In this document: in pieces, positions 17,554-25,802 of the stretch | How positions within the stretch are numbered: the first letter of the stretch is position 1 | Layout: each line of letters starts with the position of its first letter | Assembly (NCBI RefSeq): GCF_003515685.1 | Contig: NZ_QWEG01000023.1 | Span: forward strand, 1-42,538 | Direction: 5' to 3' | Length of the DNA: 42,538 nt | Origin: Neobacillus notoginsengisoli | GTDB lineage: Bacteria > Bacillota > Bacilli > Bacillales > Cytobacillaceae | Translations under genes and position numbers: made by a program | Notes under the pieces: generated by a model | What the model saw: only the letters and a program-made list of their open reading frames with translations | The model's database searches: none | What the model was told of the DNA's origin: nothing

Positions 17554-17681
17554 AGCCATGGAATTGTCAAACATTCATGTTTGCGCTTGCAAAATTCGCA
17601 AAATTTTAACATTTGGTTGAGTATTATGCTCGTATTATTTCATATAATTTAGTTAGAACGTTATTAAGGGAGGGTCAATCA

Positions 17682-18023
17682 TTGAATTTTCCATATTACA
17701 GAGACTTTTATCCTAAAATTATCATGCCAATTGGAATGAAAGACACAGCTATTTTGCAAAACTCCCCTCTTGCCGAAAACGGAGCCACGCACTGGCTGAT
17801 TGCATTGCAAGGTGACCACGATGGACTTCCGGCAGGCTGCTGCAGTTGGAAGGTAATGGTTTTCACATCTGATCCTGAAGGTTCTTTCAATTGGGAACAG
17901 CCTTATTTTGCATCACCGGTTATGGAATCAATTGAATCCGCGATTGAACTGGCGCAACAATGCGAATTATTCGGCAAAAATGATGAACTTTGCTCGATTG
18001 AATTAGATAAAAAAATCAGCTAA
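17682..18023 (+). CDS. Orphan hypothetical protein (113 aa)
   Basis: The start is TTG at 17682, seven bases after AAGGGAGGG; a longer reading from 17613 has no ribosome binding site and runs through the TATAAT at 17643. The soluble acidic protein starts MNFPYYRDFYPKIIMPIGMK and has a Trp/Cys-containing core (GLPAGCCSWKVMVFTSD), a GSFNWEQPYF segment and a helical end with Cys residues (LAQQCELFG, NDELCSIE). I do not recognise the family. It diverges from the FNR-boxed hemerythrin gene and is followed by the palindromic array. Confidence 0.7.
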   Translation: MNFPYYRDFYPKIIMPIGMKDTAILQNSPLAENGATHWLIALQGDHDGLPAGCCSWKVMVFTSDPEGSFNWEQPYFASPVMESIESAIELAQQCELFGKNDELCSIELDKKIS

Positions 18024-18142
18024 TCCTCCTTCCTCTTTGCTTCTTCTTTTTGCCTCTTCTTGTGAATTCCCGTACATATCGTGTGAATAGTGTTAAACTC
18101 CTGATGCAATCCAATCCAGTAGCGTGAACAACCAGCAACAAA

Positions 18143-18500
18143 ATCGCATAGCAACCCCTTATGCGACATGAAAGCTGCTCTTTAAGGGAATCAAGTCGCA
18201 TAGCGACCTCTTATGCGACTTGAAAGCTGCTCTTTGAGGGAATCGAGTCGCATAGCGACCCCTTATGCGACATGAAGGCTCATCTTTGAAGGAACAACGT
18301 CGCATAGCGACCTCTTATGCGACGTGAAAGCTGCTCTATGAGGGAATCGAGTCGCATAGCGACCTCTTATGCGACATGAAGGCTCATCTTTAAAGGAACA
18401 ACGTCGCATAGAGACCTCTTATGCGACATGAAGGCTCATCTTTGAAGGAACAACGTCGCATAGCGACCTCTTATGCGACGTGAAAGCTGCTCTATGAAGC
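18143..18500. repeat. Seven-unit, 52-bp palindromic tandem array
   Basis: Seven units begin at exact 52-bp steps (the TCGCATA cores start at 18144, 18196, 18248, 18300, 18352, 18404 and 18456). Each unit holds an 8-bp inverted repeat GTCGCATA / TATGCGAC around a nine-base centre, plus a 27-bp linker. The linkers fall into two types: GAAAGCTGCTCTTTGAGGG and GAAGGCTCATCTTTGAAGG. Units 2, 4 and 7 have flanking bases that lengthen the stem. The period is not a multiple of three and no long reading frame crosses the array. It lies between two convergent genes and fills most of a 535-bp gene-free stretch. Confidence 0.95.
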
Positions 18501-18537
18501 AAAAAAAAGCTGTCCGCAAAGGCAGACAGCTTTTTTG
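18501..18537. terminator. Terminator of the fixABCX operon
   Basis: Arms AAAAAAGCTGTC and GACAGCTTTTTT enclose a ten-base centre. T residues on both strands suggest it ends fixX transcripts and shields the operon from the repeat side. Confidence 0.85.
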
Positions 18538-18558
18538 ACAATGATTACTGGCGGCAGT

Positions 18559-18843
18559 CTAGGCCAGCCTAAACACGATGCCGTGCCCGCCTTTCGGATA
18601 CTCCCACTTGATGTTCTGGTATGGACAGCCAATACGGCAGCTGCCGCATTCATGGCATCCCTCATAGCCTACCTGCATCCTTGATCCTTCCCATTTATAG
18701 ACCTCGGCCGGGCAGAAAACCGTGCAGATCTTATCCGGGCATTTTGTCGCGCAAATATCATGGTCGAGAACGGTTAAATGGGATTTCGTGTCACACCTGA
18801 AGCGAAGGAGATATTGTTTTTCTTCCAATGTAGTGCTTGACAT
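18559..18843 (-). CDS. fixX: FixX ferredoxin-like protein
   Basis: A 94-residue ferredoxin-like electron carrier. Cysteines occur as ICATKCPDKICTVFCP and GCHECGSCRIGCP, enough for at least one 4Fe-4S cluster (the second group has CxxCxxCxxxCP spacing). FixX passes electrons from FixC toward the quinone or ferredoxin partner. The start at 18843 (MSSTTLEEK) overlaps the fixC stop by one base and follows GGTGAAATA. It is the last gene of the operon. Confidence 0.94.
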   Translation of the reverse strand: MSSTTLEEKQYLLRFRCDTKSHLTVLDHDICATKCPDKICTVFCPAEVYKWEGSRMQVGYEGCHECGSCRIGCPYQNIKWEYPKGGHGIVFRLA

Positions 18844-20138
18844 TATTTCACCGCCTTCCATGCACGATAGACATCCTGAAGTACCTTAAGCGTACCGCGC
18901 TCGCTTGTAATGCTCTTCATGATTTCCTTCTGTTTATCGCGTTTAGGAGTTCCGTCAACAGTAAAGAATTTGCTCATCGCCTGATTCATCATTGGCACAT
19001 ATTCTTTGAAGTACTGCGGGTATTTTTCAAACGTATGGGCAGCATCCTTATACTTCTCAAGATCTTTCATAATAAAGCTGCCATAAAGTGCTTCACGGTA
19101 GCTGTTCAGGCTGGCCGCGCTGAAGTTATTGCGCGCTTTCGCCTGGACAATCGTCTCGGCAGCAAGCTTCCCTGAATGCATTGCCATGTTCGAGCCTTCA
19201 CGATGGATGGCGTTGACAAGCTGGGCCGCATCCCCAACAACGAGAACCCCGTTTCCGGCAACTTTCGGAACTGATCTAAAGCCACCTTCAGGTATCAAAT
19301 GGGCGAGATATTCGGCTGATTCTCCCCCCTCAATCATCGGCCGAACCATAGGGTGCGACTTTAAATAGTCGAGCAAATCATATGGTTTTAATTTCGCTTT
19401 AATCATGCTGGACAAAGTTGTGCCAACCCCGATGTTCAGGCTGTCCTTATTCGTATACAGGAAAGCCGTTCCCAAGTTTCCTTTTGTGGAATCCCCGAAA
19501 ATTTCAATTGTGCAGCCTTGATTCCCTTCAAGGCTGAAGCGATCATTGATTTTTTCTTTTGGAAGGTTGATCACTTCCATGACTGTTAGGGCTACCTCAT
19601 CCGGGCGGAATTCCTTGTGGAAACCAAGCTGTTTTCCAAGAAGTGAGTTAACTCCGTCGGCAAGGACGACAACATCCGCATATACATCCCCATCCGGCCT
19701 GTCGGTTCTGACTCCGACTACTTTTCCATTTTCGACGATGCATTCTGTTACAACTGTTTCATTAATTAGAAGGGCTCCCTGTTCGACCGCTTTTTTTGCA
19801 AACCACTGGTCGAACTGAGCTCTTAGAACCGTGAAATTGTTATAAGGCTCCGTAGCCCACTCCAATCCTTTATAGCCAAAGGAAACGACCGATTCTTTAT
19901 CCATCATCCAAAATCTTTGTTCAACGACCGGCCGCTCAAGCGGGGCTTCTTTCCAGAACTCAGGAATCAGTTCCTCCATTTGTTTTCTGTAAAGGACGCC
20001 GCCCATGACGTTTTTACTGCCTGGATATTCCCCTCTTTCAATCAGCAGCACATTCAAACCATTTTTTGCACATTCGAAAGCACAGGCTGTTCCTGCCGGG
20101 CCGGCGCCGACCACGATCACGTCAAATTTTTCAGGCAT
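18843..20138 (-). CDS. fixC: FixC electron-transfer flavoprotein-quinone oxidoreductase
   Basis: A 431-residue FAD protein. The dinucleotide-binding motif GAGPAGTACAFE is near the N-terminus, a second FAD motif GNGVLVVGDAAQLVN is in the middle, and IHREGSNMAMHSGKLA follows. It belongs to the FixC/ETF-QO group that receives electrons from FixAB and reduces quinone. The start at 20138 lies inside the end of fixB by eight bases and is served by GGTGGTG; the earlier in-frame GTG at 20153 falls inside that site. No nitrogenase genes are nearby, so the role is not nitrogen fixation. Confidence 0.95.
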   Translation of the reverse strand: MPEKFDVIVVGAGPAGTACAFECAKNGLNVLLIERGEYPGSKNVMGGVLYRKQMEELIPEFWKEAPLERPVVEQRFWMMDKESVVSFGYKGLEWATEPYNNFTVLRAQFDQWFAKKAVEQGALLINETVVTECIVENGKVVGVRTDRPDGDVYADVVVLADGVNSLLGKQLGFHKEFRPDEVALTVMEVINLPKEKINDRFSLEGNQGCTIEIFGDSTKGNLGTAFLYTNKDSLNIGVGTTLSSMIKAKLKPYDLLDYLKSHPMVRPMIEGGESAEYLAHLIPEGGFRSVPKVAGNGVLVVGDAAQLVNAIHREGSNMAMHSGKLAAETIVQAKARNNFSAASLNSYREALYGSFIMKDLEKYKDAAHTFEKYPQYFKEYVPMMNQAMSKFFTVDGTPKRDKQKEIMKSITSERGTLKVLQDVYRAWKAVK

Positions 20139-21162
20139 AGCTGATTTCACCACCCTTTTCGCTGAGGATTTTCTTAAATTGTTCTGTCAGTTTTGGAACG
20201 ATTTCAAGTGCATCCCCAACGATTCCATAAGTAGCGACATCAAATATAGGCGCATTCGGATCTTTGTTGATCGCAATGATGATTTCGGAATTTTTCATGC
20301 CAACAACATGCTGGATGGCCCCGGATAAGGCTATGGCAAAATAAATTTTAGGGGTTACCGTCTCGCCGGTCTGACCGATCTGCAGCTCATGCGGAAGCCA
20401 GCCCGCCTCTACCACATCCCTCGTTCCGCCAACCGTCGCACCTATTGCGTCAGCAAGGTCGTAAAGCATTTGGAAGTTTTGCAGGTCCCCCATCCCCTTG
20501 CCGCCGCACACAATCACATGTGCATCGGCCAGGTTTGCCTTATTTGTAATGTCTTTCACAATTTTAAGCACTTTTGTACGCATATCATCTTCTGATAAGG
20601 CAATCTTTTCTTCAATAATCCGTCCTTGTCTGCTGCTGTCTGGCTCAAGCGCCTTCATGACCTTTGGCCTTACAGTCGCCATTTGCGGGCGGTGCTTTTT
20701 GCACAGGATGGTCGCCATGATATTACCGCCGAACGCAGGGCGGCTTGCTTCAAAGAGCCTATTTTCAAGGTCGATGTCAAGCATTGTCGTGTCCGCGGTC
20801 AAACCCGTATTCAAGTCAGTGGCAACTGCGCTCGCCAAGTCTTTTCCATTCGGTGTGGCACCATACAAGAAAATCTCCGGCTTATATTTTTCCGCCAGCA
20901 TGATGACACCCCTCATAAATGATTCTGTCCGGTAATGCTTCATAACAGGGTGGTCAATCACATATACTTCATCAGCGCCGTGAGCAATCACTTTGGAAGC
21001 AAGGGCTTTTACGCCGTCTCCCATCAACACTCCCGCTAACGGAACTTCAAGCTTCTCGGCAAGCTGTCGCCCAGCACCTAGCAATTCAAGGGAAACGCCT
21101 TCAATAACCCCATCCGTTTCCTCTATAAAAACCCAAACCCCTCTGTATTCATCTAAGTTCAT
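20131..21162 (-). CDS. fixB: FixB electron-transfer flavoprotein alpha subunit
   Basis: A 343-residue EtfA/FixB subunit. The C-terminal FAD-binding signature appears as [20 protein letters not shown], followed by [20 protein letters not shown]. It pairs with FixA to form the flavoprotein that accepts electrons from NADH or dehydrogenases. AGGAGG lies shortly upstream of the ATG. The gap from fixA is 31 bp. Whether this FixAB bifurcates electrons cannot be proved from sequence, but association with FixC and FixX is the hallmark of the bifurcating group. Confidence 0.95.
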   Translation of the reverse strand: MNLDEYRGVWVFIEETDGVIEGVSLELLGAGRQLAEKLEVPLAGVLMGDGVKALASKVIAHGADEVYVIDHPVMKHYRTESFMRGVIMLAEKYKPEIFLYGATPNGKDLASAVATDLNTGLTADTTMLDIDLENRLFEASRPAFGGNIMATILCKKHRPQMATVRPKVMKALEPDSSRQGRIIEEKIALSEDDMRTKVLKIVKDITNKANLADAHVIVCGGKGMGDLQNFQMLYDLADAIGATVGGTRDVVEAGWLPHELQIGQTGETVTPKIYFAIALSGAIQHVVGMKNSEIIIAINKDPNAPIFDVATYGIVGDALEIVPKLTEQFKKILSEKGGEISYA

Positions 21163-21193
21163 CTGTATCCTCCTATTCCCTGTGCCGATTGGT

Positions 21194-22018
21194 TTAGTTT
21201 GCAGTTTTAGGAATGAAAAGCTCTTTTTTCTCCATCAATAGAGCAATCAGTTCACTGACTTGTTCATCAGAAGCGCCTTCAAGCCGTTTCCCGCCTTCAG
21301 GTTTCGGAGGAGAAAACATTTTGCCTACAATCGTCGGCGAACCTTTTAGTCCGAGCTGAGTGCGATCCACATTTTCAAAATCACTGACGGCCCAAATCAC
21401 AGGCTCATACCTGGCCGCTTTAATCATATTCGGCAGTGGTGAATACTCTATTTCATTGATTTCTTTTTCAACTGTGAGAAGACAAGGCAGCTGGGCCTGA
21501 ATTAGTTCATGTCCGCTTGTCTGTTTTCTCTTCAGCAAAATTGTTTTTTCCTTCAGATTGACTTCAGGAACATCGATTACATTCGTGACCGGCGGGATAT
21601 CAAGCCGCCTCGCAATGCCAGGTCCGACCTGTCCGGTGTCCCCATCAATGGCATGCTTACCGCAAATGACTAAATCAATTGGCTGTTCCTTACTGATTTT
21701 CTCAAGCGCTTTCGACAGCGCATAGCTGGTAGCCAGTGTATCCGCCCCGGCAAAAGCTCGATCCGAAATTAAATATCCCCTGTCGGCGCCAATCTCAATA
21801 CTCCTCTTAATCACAGCCGTGGCTTGCGGAGGACCCATCGAGAGAACTGAAATCGTTCCCCCTGTCAACTTCCTGATTTTCACTGCTTCCTGGACGGCAT
21901 GGGCGTCATATGGGTTCAGGATGGCCGGCGCGCTTCGGCGGTCAAGTGTATTTGTTTTCGGGTTAATTTTGATAATTTTTGTATCTGGCACTTGTTTGAC
22001 GCAAACTACAATATGCAT
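21194..22018 (-). CDS. fixA: FixA electron-transfer flavoprotein beta subunit
   Basis: A 274-residue EtfB/FixA subunit starting MHIVVCVKQVPDTK, with the DGDTGQVGPGIARRL nucleotide-binding segment typical of the family. In bifurcating forms FixA holds the FAD that takes a hydride from NADH. First gene of fixABCX. GGGAAGG precedes the ATG. Upstream lie a cre-like site and a separate inverted repeat, suggesting carbon control plus one other regulator. Confidence 0.95.
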   Translation of the reverse strand: MHIVVCVKQVPDTKIIKINPKTNTLDRRSAPAILNPYDAHAVQEAVKIRKLTGGTISVLSMGPPQATAVIKRSIEIGADRGYLISDRAFAGADTLATSYALSKALEKISKEQPIDLVICGKHAIDGDTGQVGPGIARRLDIPPVTNVIDVPEVNLKEKTILLKRKQTSGHELIQAQLPCLLTVEKEINEIEYSPLPNMIKAARYEPVIWAVSDFENVDRTQLGLKGSPTIVGKMFSPPKPEGGKRLEGASDEQVSELIALLMEKKELFIPKTAN

Positions 22019-22047
22019 GTACTACCTTCCCCTCTGTTTGAATTTCT

Positions 22048-22061
22048 TGTAAGCGCTTCCC
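22048..22061. promoter_or_regulatory. cre-like CcpA site upstream of fixA
   Basis: TGTAAGCGCTTCCC matches the catabolite-responsive element consensus TGWAANCGNTNWCA at twelve of fourteen positions and sits 30-43 bases before the fixA start. A CcpA complex bound there would act as a block downstream of the promoter, lowering expression on preferred sugars. Whether the site is functional is untested. Confidence 0.6.
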
Positions 22062-22082
22062 TTCTTGCTCAGAAAAATGCTA

Positions 22083-22110
22083 TGTATTACGATATATGTG
22101 ACGTAATACA
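22083..22110. promoter_or_regulatory. Inverted repeat (candidate operator) upstream of fixA
   Basis: TGTATTACG (22083-22091) and CGTAATACA (22102-22110) are exact inverted 9-bp arms with a ten-base spacer, ending 65 bp before fixA. The size suits a dimeric repressor. A weak promoter (TTGTCT, 16-bp spacer, TATAGT at 22151-22156 on the minus strand) lies further upstream. The regulator is not identified; the sequence differs from the palindrome at the ArsR-DUF2087 gene. Confidence 0.6.
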
Positions 22111-22233
22111 CGTATAGTACTAAGAGGTTACTAACATAGCTGTTAATTCTACTATAAAAAATATACAGATATAGACAATGATATTAATCACAGAAGCTGC
22201 CGTAATCATAAAATATTTTTACTAAATATGAAG

Positions 22234-22270
22234 AAAAGGGATTCGCCGCGAAATCCGACGAATCCCTTTT
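22234..22270 (-). terminator. Terminator after the second Spo0E-like gene
   Basis: Arms AAAAGGGATTCG and CGAATCCCTTTT lie just downstream of the Spo0E-like stop. A/T runs on both sides. Confidence 0.75.
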
Positions 22271-22281
22271 TCTTTTTTTCC

Positions 22282-22563
22282 TTACATACTAGCCTGAACG
22301 GGAGCAGCTCCATTAAAGATATACGCTCTCATTTTCATGGGTGAATAGTATTTCTTGAGCTTTCTGTTTACTATCCTTAAATTGGAATTCATTGCTGCTC
22401 GTCCTGCTTTTTGATAAGCGACAATCAATTCATCGAGTTCTTGGCTGTACCGGACCGTACTTTCGCTCGTTAGACCGGTTTCGTTTGCTGAATCAATCAT
22501 TAATTTTCGCTTTGCCTGTATTTCTATTAAGATTCCTTCAGGCTCCCAGCTGTACATCCTCAT
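22282..22563 (-). CDS. Spo0E-family aspartyl-phosphate phosphatase
   Basis: A 93-residue protein with the full Spo0E signature: a first helix IEIQAKRKLMIDSANETGLT and then VRYSQELDELIVAYQKA, including the SQELD motif. Family members remove phosphate from Spo0A~P and hold back sporulation. It has an unusual basic tail (LRIVNRKLKKYYSPMKMR) about 30 residues longer than the common form. GGAGG is ten bases before the ATG. It is transcribed alone between fixA and the ArsR-DUF2087 gene. Confidence 0.9.
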   Translation of the reverse strand: MRMYSWEPEGILIEIQAKRKLMIDSANETGLTSESTVRYSQELDELIVAYQKAGRAAMNSNLRIVNRKLKKYYSPMKMRAYIFNGAAPVQASM

Positions 22564-22785
22564 GTTTAAATGGCCTCCATTTAATACCCTATTTCCTATT
22601 TCAATATATTTACATCGTATTGGAAAACTGCTTGAAATTGCATTATGCCAGTCTTTTTGTCCAAAGTAAATAGATTCGCAAAACTAGACAAAGGATGTCA
22701 AACTTCCTCTTTTAACGACATCGGGAAAGATGGGGGCCTGCCAAAAAATTCACTAAAATCAAAACGAAAAAGCCGGAACTTTGAA

Positions 22786-23370
22786 CTATGCCTTTGCCCA
22801 CATTTCTTCCGGATTTAGTTCGTAGACCCCATTTTCCCTGTACATGTAATGATTGATGATAAATTCACGGCGGATTGTTGCAAAATCATCATGGAACTTT
22901 TTAATAAACTCATTAATTTCTTTTTCTTCATATTTTCTTCCCTTTGTCAGCCCTCTTATCATATGCTCTAAAACATAGAGTTTCTTTTTCCGCTGAGCAG
23001 GTATGTTCTTCAATTTCCCTTCGGCGGTAATGAAATTGTTGATCACCTTCTGCTTTTCCAGGCTTAACCGATCCATTTCGTCCAGTTCCTCCCCTTTCTT
23101 TTCCAAAAAATGCGTCAACACCTTCGCATGCTGTTTCAGTACAGTTTCATTCAAATGAAAATAGATTGTATTCTTTTCTCTCCGCTCATATACAACATGC
23201 ACATCCCTCAGCTTTTTTAAATGGTGTGTAATTGTCGGCGGAGTCAGTCCGAGCTTACCGGCAATTGCCTGGCCATGAAGCGGTCCTCTTGCCAAGAGGG
23301 CTACAACCCGTAGCCGGGTCGGGTCTCCCATCGCTTTATAAAAAGAAACAAGCCTATTTAATTGCATCAA
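22786..23370 (-). CDS. ArsR-type transcriptional regulator with DUF2087 C-terminus
   Basis: A 194-residue regulator: winged-helix domain in the first 75 residues (GDPTRLRVVALLARGPLHGQ, then LTPPTITHHLKKL), a helical linker, and a C-terminal DUF2087 domain (KYEEKEINEFIKKFHDDFAT, RREFIINHYMYRENGVYELN). There is no ArsR metal-binding Cys pair, so metal sensing is unlikely. It lies downstream of the oxidoreductase operon behind its own terminator and a near-ideal palindrome, so it probably controls itself; whether it also controls the oxidoreductase or fixA is unknown. Confidence 0.88.
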   Translation of the reverse strand: MMQLNRLVSFYKAMGDPTRLRVVALLARGPLHGQAIAGKLGLTPPTITHHLKKLRDVHVVYERREKNTIYFHLNETVLKQHAKVLTHFLEKKGEELDEMDRLSLEKQKVINNFITAEGKLKNIPAQRKKKLYVLEHMIRGLTKGRKYEEKEINEFIKKFHDDFATIRREFIINHYMYRENGVYELNPEEMWAKA

Positions 23371-23389
23371 AATCCACCATCCAATTCGA

Positions 23390-23411
23390 TATATATCTAA
23401 TTAGATATATA
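23390..23411. promoter_or_regulatory. Perfect 22-bp palindrome, operator of the ArsR-DUF2087 gene
   Basis: The core ATATATCTAATTAGATATAT (23391-23410) is a perfect palindrome, extended by one further pair on each side. It sits 20 bases upstream of the regulator start codon, where a bound dimer would cover the promoter or leader. Autoregulation is the natural reading. Confidence 0.75.
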
Positions 23412-23448
23412 CCAAACCCAAAAATGAAAGTCAATATCTTCGAAGAAC

Positions 23449-23480
23449 AAAAAAAGCAGAGCACCAAGGCCCTGCTTAAA
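23449..23480 (-). terminator. Terminator of the 2-oxoacid oxidoreductase operon
   Basis: On the minus strand AAGCAGGGC and GCTCTGCTT pair with one mismatch and are followed by seven T residues, 25 bp after the stop codon. Confidence 0.8.
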
Positions 23481-23504
23481 TTAGTCTTAACCTGTTTATG
23501 TCGA

Positions 23505-25799
23505 CTACAGCATCGGATGTTCGTGCTTAGCCTTCAACCTCTGCCAGCGATTTTCAATTTCTGTTTCAAAATCCGCCAGCAACTCTTTGTTTTCTTCTTT
23601 CAAAAGATGCTTGGACTTGCCCATGTATTTTAGCCATTCAGAAGCTGGAATCCGCTTGTTTCTCGCTTCCGGATCGTACGTAATTGTCGTGACGCCCTGT
23701 TCAATCTCATAGAGCGGGAAGAAACAGGAGTTGACTGCCGCCTCCATAATCGTGCTTCCGTACCGATCTTCCGATTTCCAGTTCAGCGGGCAGGTAATTA
23801 AAATTTTCCCATAGACTGTGCCAACGTTTTGCGCGTACCATTGTGCTTTGGCGCCTTTTTTGACCAAATCCTGCGGAAAAGCTTCTGTGCCTGTGAACAC
23901 ATAAGGAATATTCGCAGCAGCCATCAACTGCGCGGTGTCTTTATGATGGAAACCTTTTCCCTGTTGTGTTTTCCCAACACTGGTTGTGCTTGTCATATGG
24001 CCCATTGGCGTAGAATAGGACATCTGTGAGCCTGTATTCATATAGCCTTCATTGTCATACTCCACAATGATGAGCTTATGGCCGCGCAACGCAGTGCCGA
24101 TTGCAGAGCCCATCCCGATGTCCATGCCGCCGTCGCCAGTAATCATCACAAACGTTACATCGTCGGCAACTTCAATTTCACCGCGTTTTTGCAGCTCGAA
24201 GAAAGCCTCGACAGTACCCGACAAAGTTGCTGCCCCGTTCTGGAACAGGTTATGGATCATCGTCTGCTTGTGCGAGCTGTATGGATACGCAGTTGTCGTG
24301 ACATACGCGCAGCCTGTCTGATAAAGGACAACGATGTCGCCCTCAATTCCTTTGAAGAATAACTCAAGTCCCGGGAATATCCCGCATCCGGGGCATGCGC
24401 CGTGTCCGGAACCGAGTCGCTTCGGCTTGGTTGCCAGTGCACGGAGCGGCGGTATTTTTACTTTCAGCTTCCCGGTCTCTTTATCCATTTTCACATCAAT
24501 CAGACCGGATTTATAGGTCTCGCCGTGTTGCGGTTCAATGACCGGCTTAAGTGCCTTCTCAGGGTTTCCGGGAACAATTCCATAATAATCGAATGGCTTG
24601 TCTGCGAAGCCCTTTGCCATTGCATCCATCGCCATCCCAAAAAACGCTTCGGCATCATCAGCATAAAAATCTTTCCCTCCGAGGCCAAAAACCCTGCTCA
24701 AGACGATTGTCTTATTTTCATGGTCTTCTTGCAATGCCGATCTAACTTCGTGTGTCAGATTTGGACCGTGCGCTCCGTATGAATCCGCCCGCTCGCCAAC
24801 CAGTAGCGCCTTCACATTCTTAAGGGCCTCGCGGATTTCTTTTGCCGGAAATGGACGGATGATGTTCGGCGAAATAACGCCTGCTTTTATCCCTTTGGAT
24901 CTGAGCCTGTCTACTACGTCCTTCGCAGACTCGGCAGCTGAATTCAACAGGAACAAAGCGACATCCGCATCTTCCATTTTATATAGATCCAACACCGGAT
25001 ACTCCCTGCCGGAAAGCTTAGCGTAATCAGCAGCAACTTCCCGGAACACTTCACCGGCGGCATAAATGGCTTCTGATTGTTGAAAATGGTTATTCATCAG
25101 ATCGTCGCCATTCATATGGGCGCCAATGGTAACAGGCTTTTTAGGATCCCTTGCAAAATGATAATCAGTCGGGCATTCGCCGACAAATTTCTGAACGTCA
25201 GCGCGGTCTTTGAAATATTCAACCCGGCGCTTTTGATGCGAGGTGAAAAAACCGTCATAGGCTACAATGACCGGCAGGCGGACTTTTGCATGCTCCGCTA
25301 TTTTCAACGCCATAATATTCATATCATAAACAGCCTGCGGTGTCCTCGCAGTCAAAATGACCCAGCCAGTATTCAGTGCGTAATACAAGTCAGAATGGTC
25401 GCCACGGATATCAAGAGGTCCGCTGACAGCCCTTGTAACTAGATTCATGACCATCGGAAAACGGGTTCCGGCCTGAACAGGAAGCTGCTCAATCATATAA
25501 AGAAGCCCGTTTGCACTTGTTGCATTGAAAACGCGCGCGCCAGTGACTGCCGCCCCGTAGCAAATTCCAGCGGATCCATGTTCCCCGTCAGCAGGAATCA
25601 GCTTGATATCATGCTCGCCTCTTGCTTTCATCATATCCAGATACTGGGCAACTTCCGTTGAGGGTGTAATTGGAAAATAACCCATGATGTGATAATTGAT
25701 CTGTGCCGCTGCCATGGCGGCCATTTCATTGCCTGATTCAAACGTCAGCACTTGTTCCGCTTTTGCGATTTCGTTCAATTGTTCCTCTAACATGGCCAT
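23505..25799 (-). CDS. 2-oxoacid:ferredoxin oxidoreductase, fused alpha-beta subunit
   Basis: A 764-residue fusion of the pyrimidine-binding alpha part (residues about 1-400, with GYFPITPSTEVAQYL) and the thiamine-diphosphate-binding beta part. The latter has GHGACPGCGIFPGLEL, the GDGGMDIGMGSA motif and a following NEGYMNTG. It oxidatively decarboxylates a 2-oxoacid with coenzyme A and passes electrons to ferredoxin. Pyruvate is a good candidate because of the lactate genes nearby, but branched or aromatic oxoacids cannot be excluded. Gap to the upstream gamma-delta gene is three bases, with GGAGG inside its end. Confidence 0.9.
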   Translation of the reverse strand: MAMLEEQLNEIAKAEQVLTFESGNEMAAMAAAQINYHIMGYFPITPSTEVAQYLDMMKARGEHDIKLIPADGEHGSAGICYGAAVTGARVFNATSANGLLYMIEQLPVQAGTRFPMVMNLVTRAVSGPLDIRGDHSDLYYALNTGWVILTARTPQAVYDMNIMALKIAEHAKVRLPVIVAYDGFFTSHQKRRVEYFKDRADVQKFVGECPTDYHFARDPKKPVTIGAHMNGDDLMNNHFQQSEAIYAAGEVFREVAADYAKLSGREYPVLDLYKMEDADVALFLLNSAAESAKDVVDRLRSKGIKAGVISPNIIRPFPAKEIREALKNVKALLVGERADSYGAHGPNLTHEVRSALQEDHENKTIVLSRVFGLGGKDFYADDAEAFFGMAMDAMAKGFADKPFDYYGIVPGNPEKALKPVIEPQHGETYKSGLIDVKMDKETGKLKVKIPPLRALATKPKRLGSGHGACPGCGIFPGLELFFKGIEGDIVVLYQTGCAYVTTTAYPYSSHKQTMIHNLFQNGAATLSGTVEAFFELQKRGEIEVADDVTFVMITGDGGMDIGMGSAIGTALRGHKLIIVEYDNEGYMNTGSQMSYSTPMGHMTSTTSVGKTQQGKGFHHKDTAQLMAAANIPYVFTGTEAFPQDLVKKGAKAQWYAQNVGTVYGKILITCPLNWKSEDRYGSTIMEAAVNSCFFPLYEIEQGVTTITYDPEARNKRIPASEWLKYMGKSKHLLKEENKELLADFETEIENRWQRLKAKHEHPML

Positions 25800-25802
25800 A
25801 TT

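Noticed and set aside
18143-18500. CRISPR array
   Set aside because: The repeat is palindromic and regular, but the linkers are copies of two sequences rather than unique spacers, and no cas genes are present.
18559-22018. Nitrogen fixation cluster
   Set aside because: fixABCX is present, but there are no nif genes and the context is lactate and 2-oxoacid metabolism.
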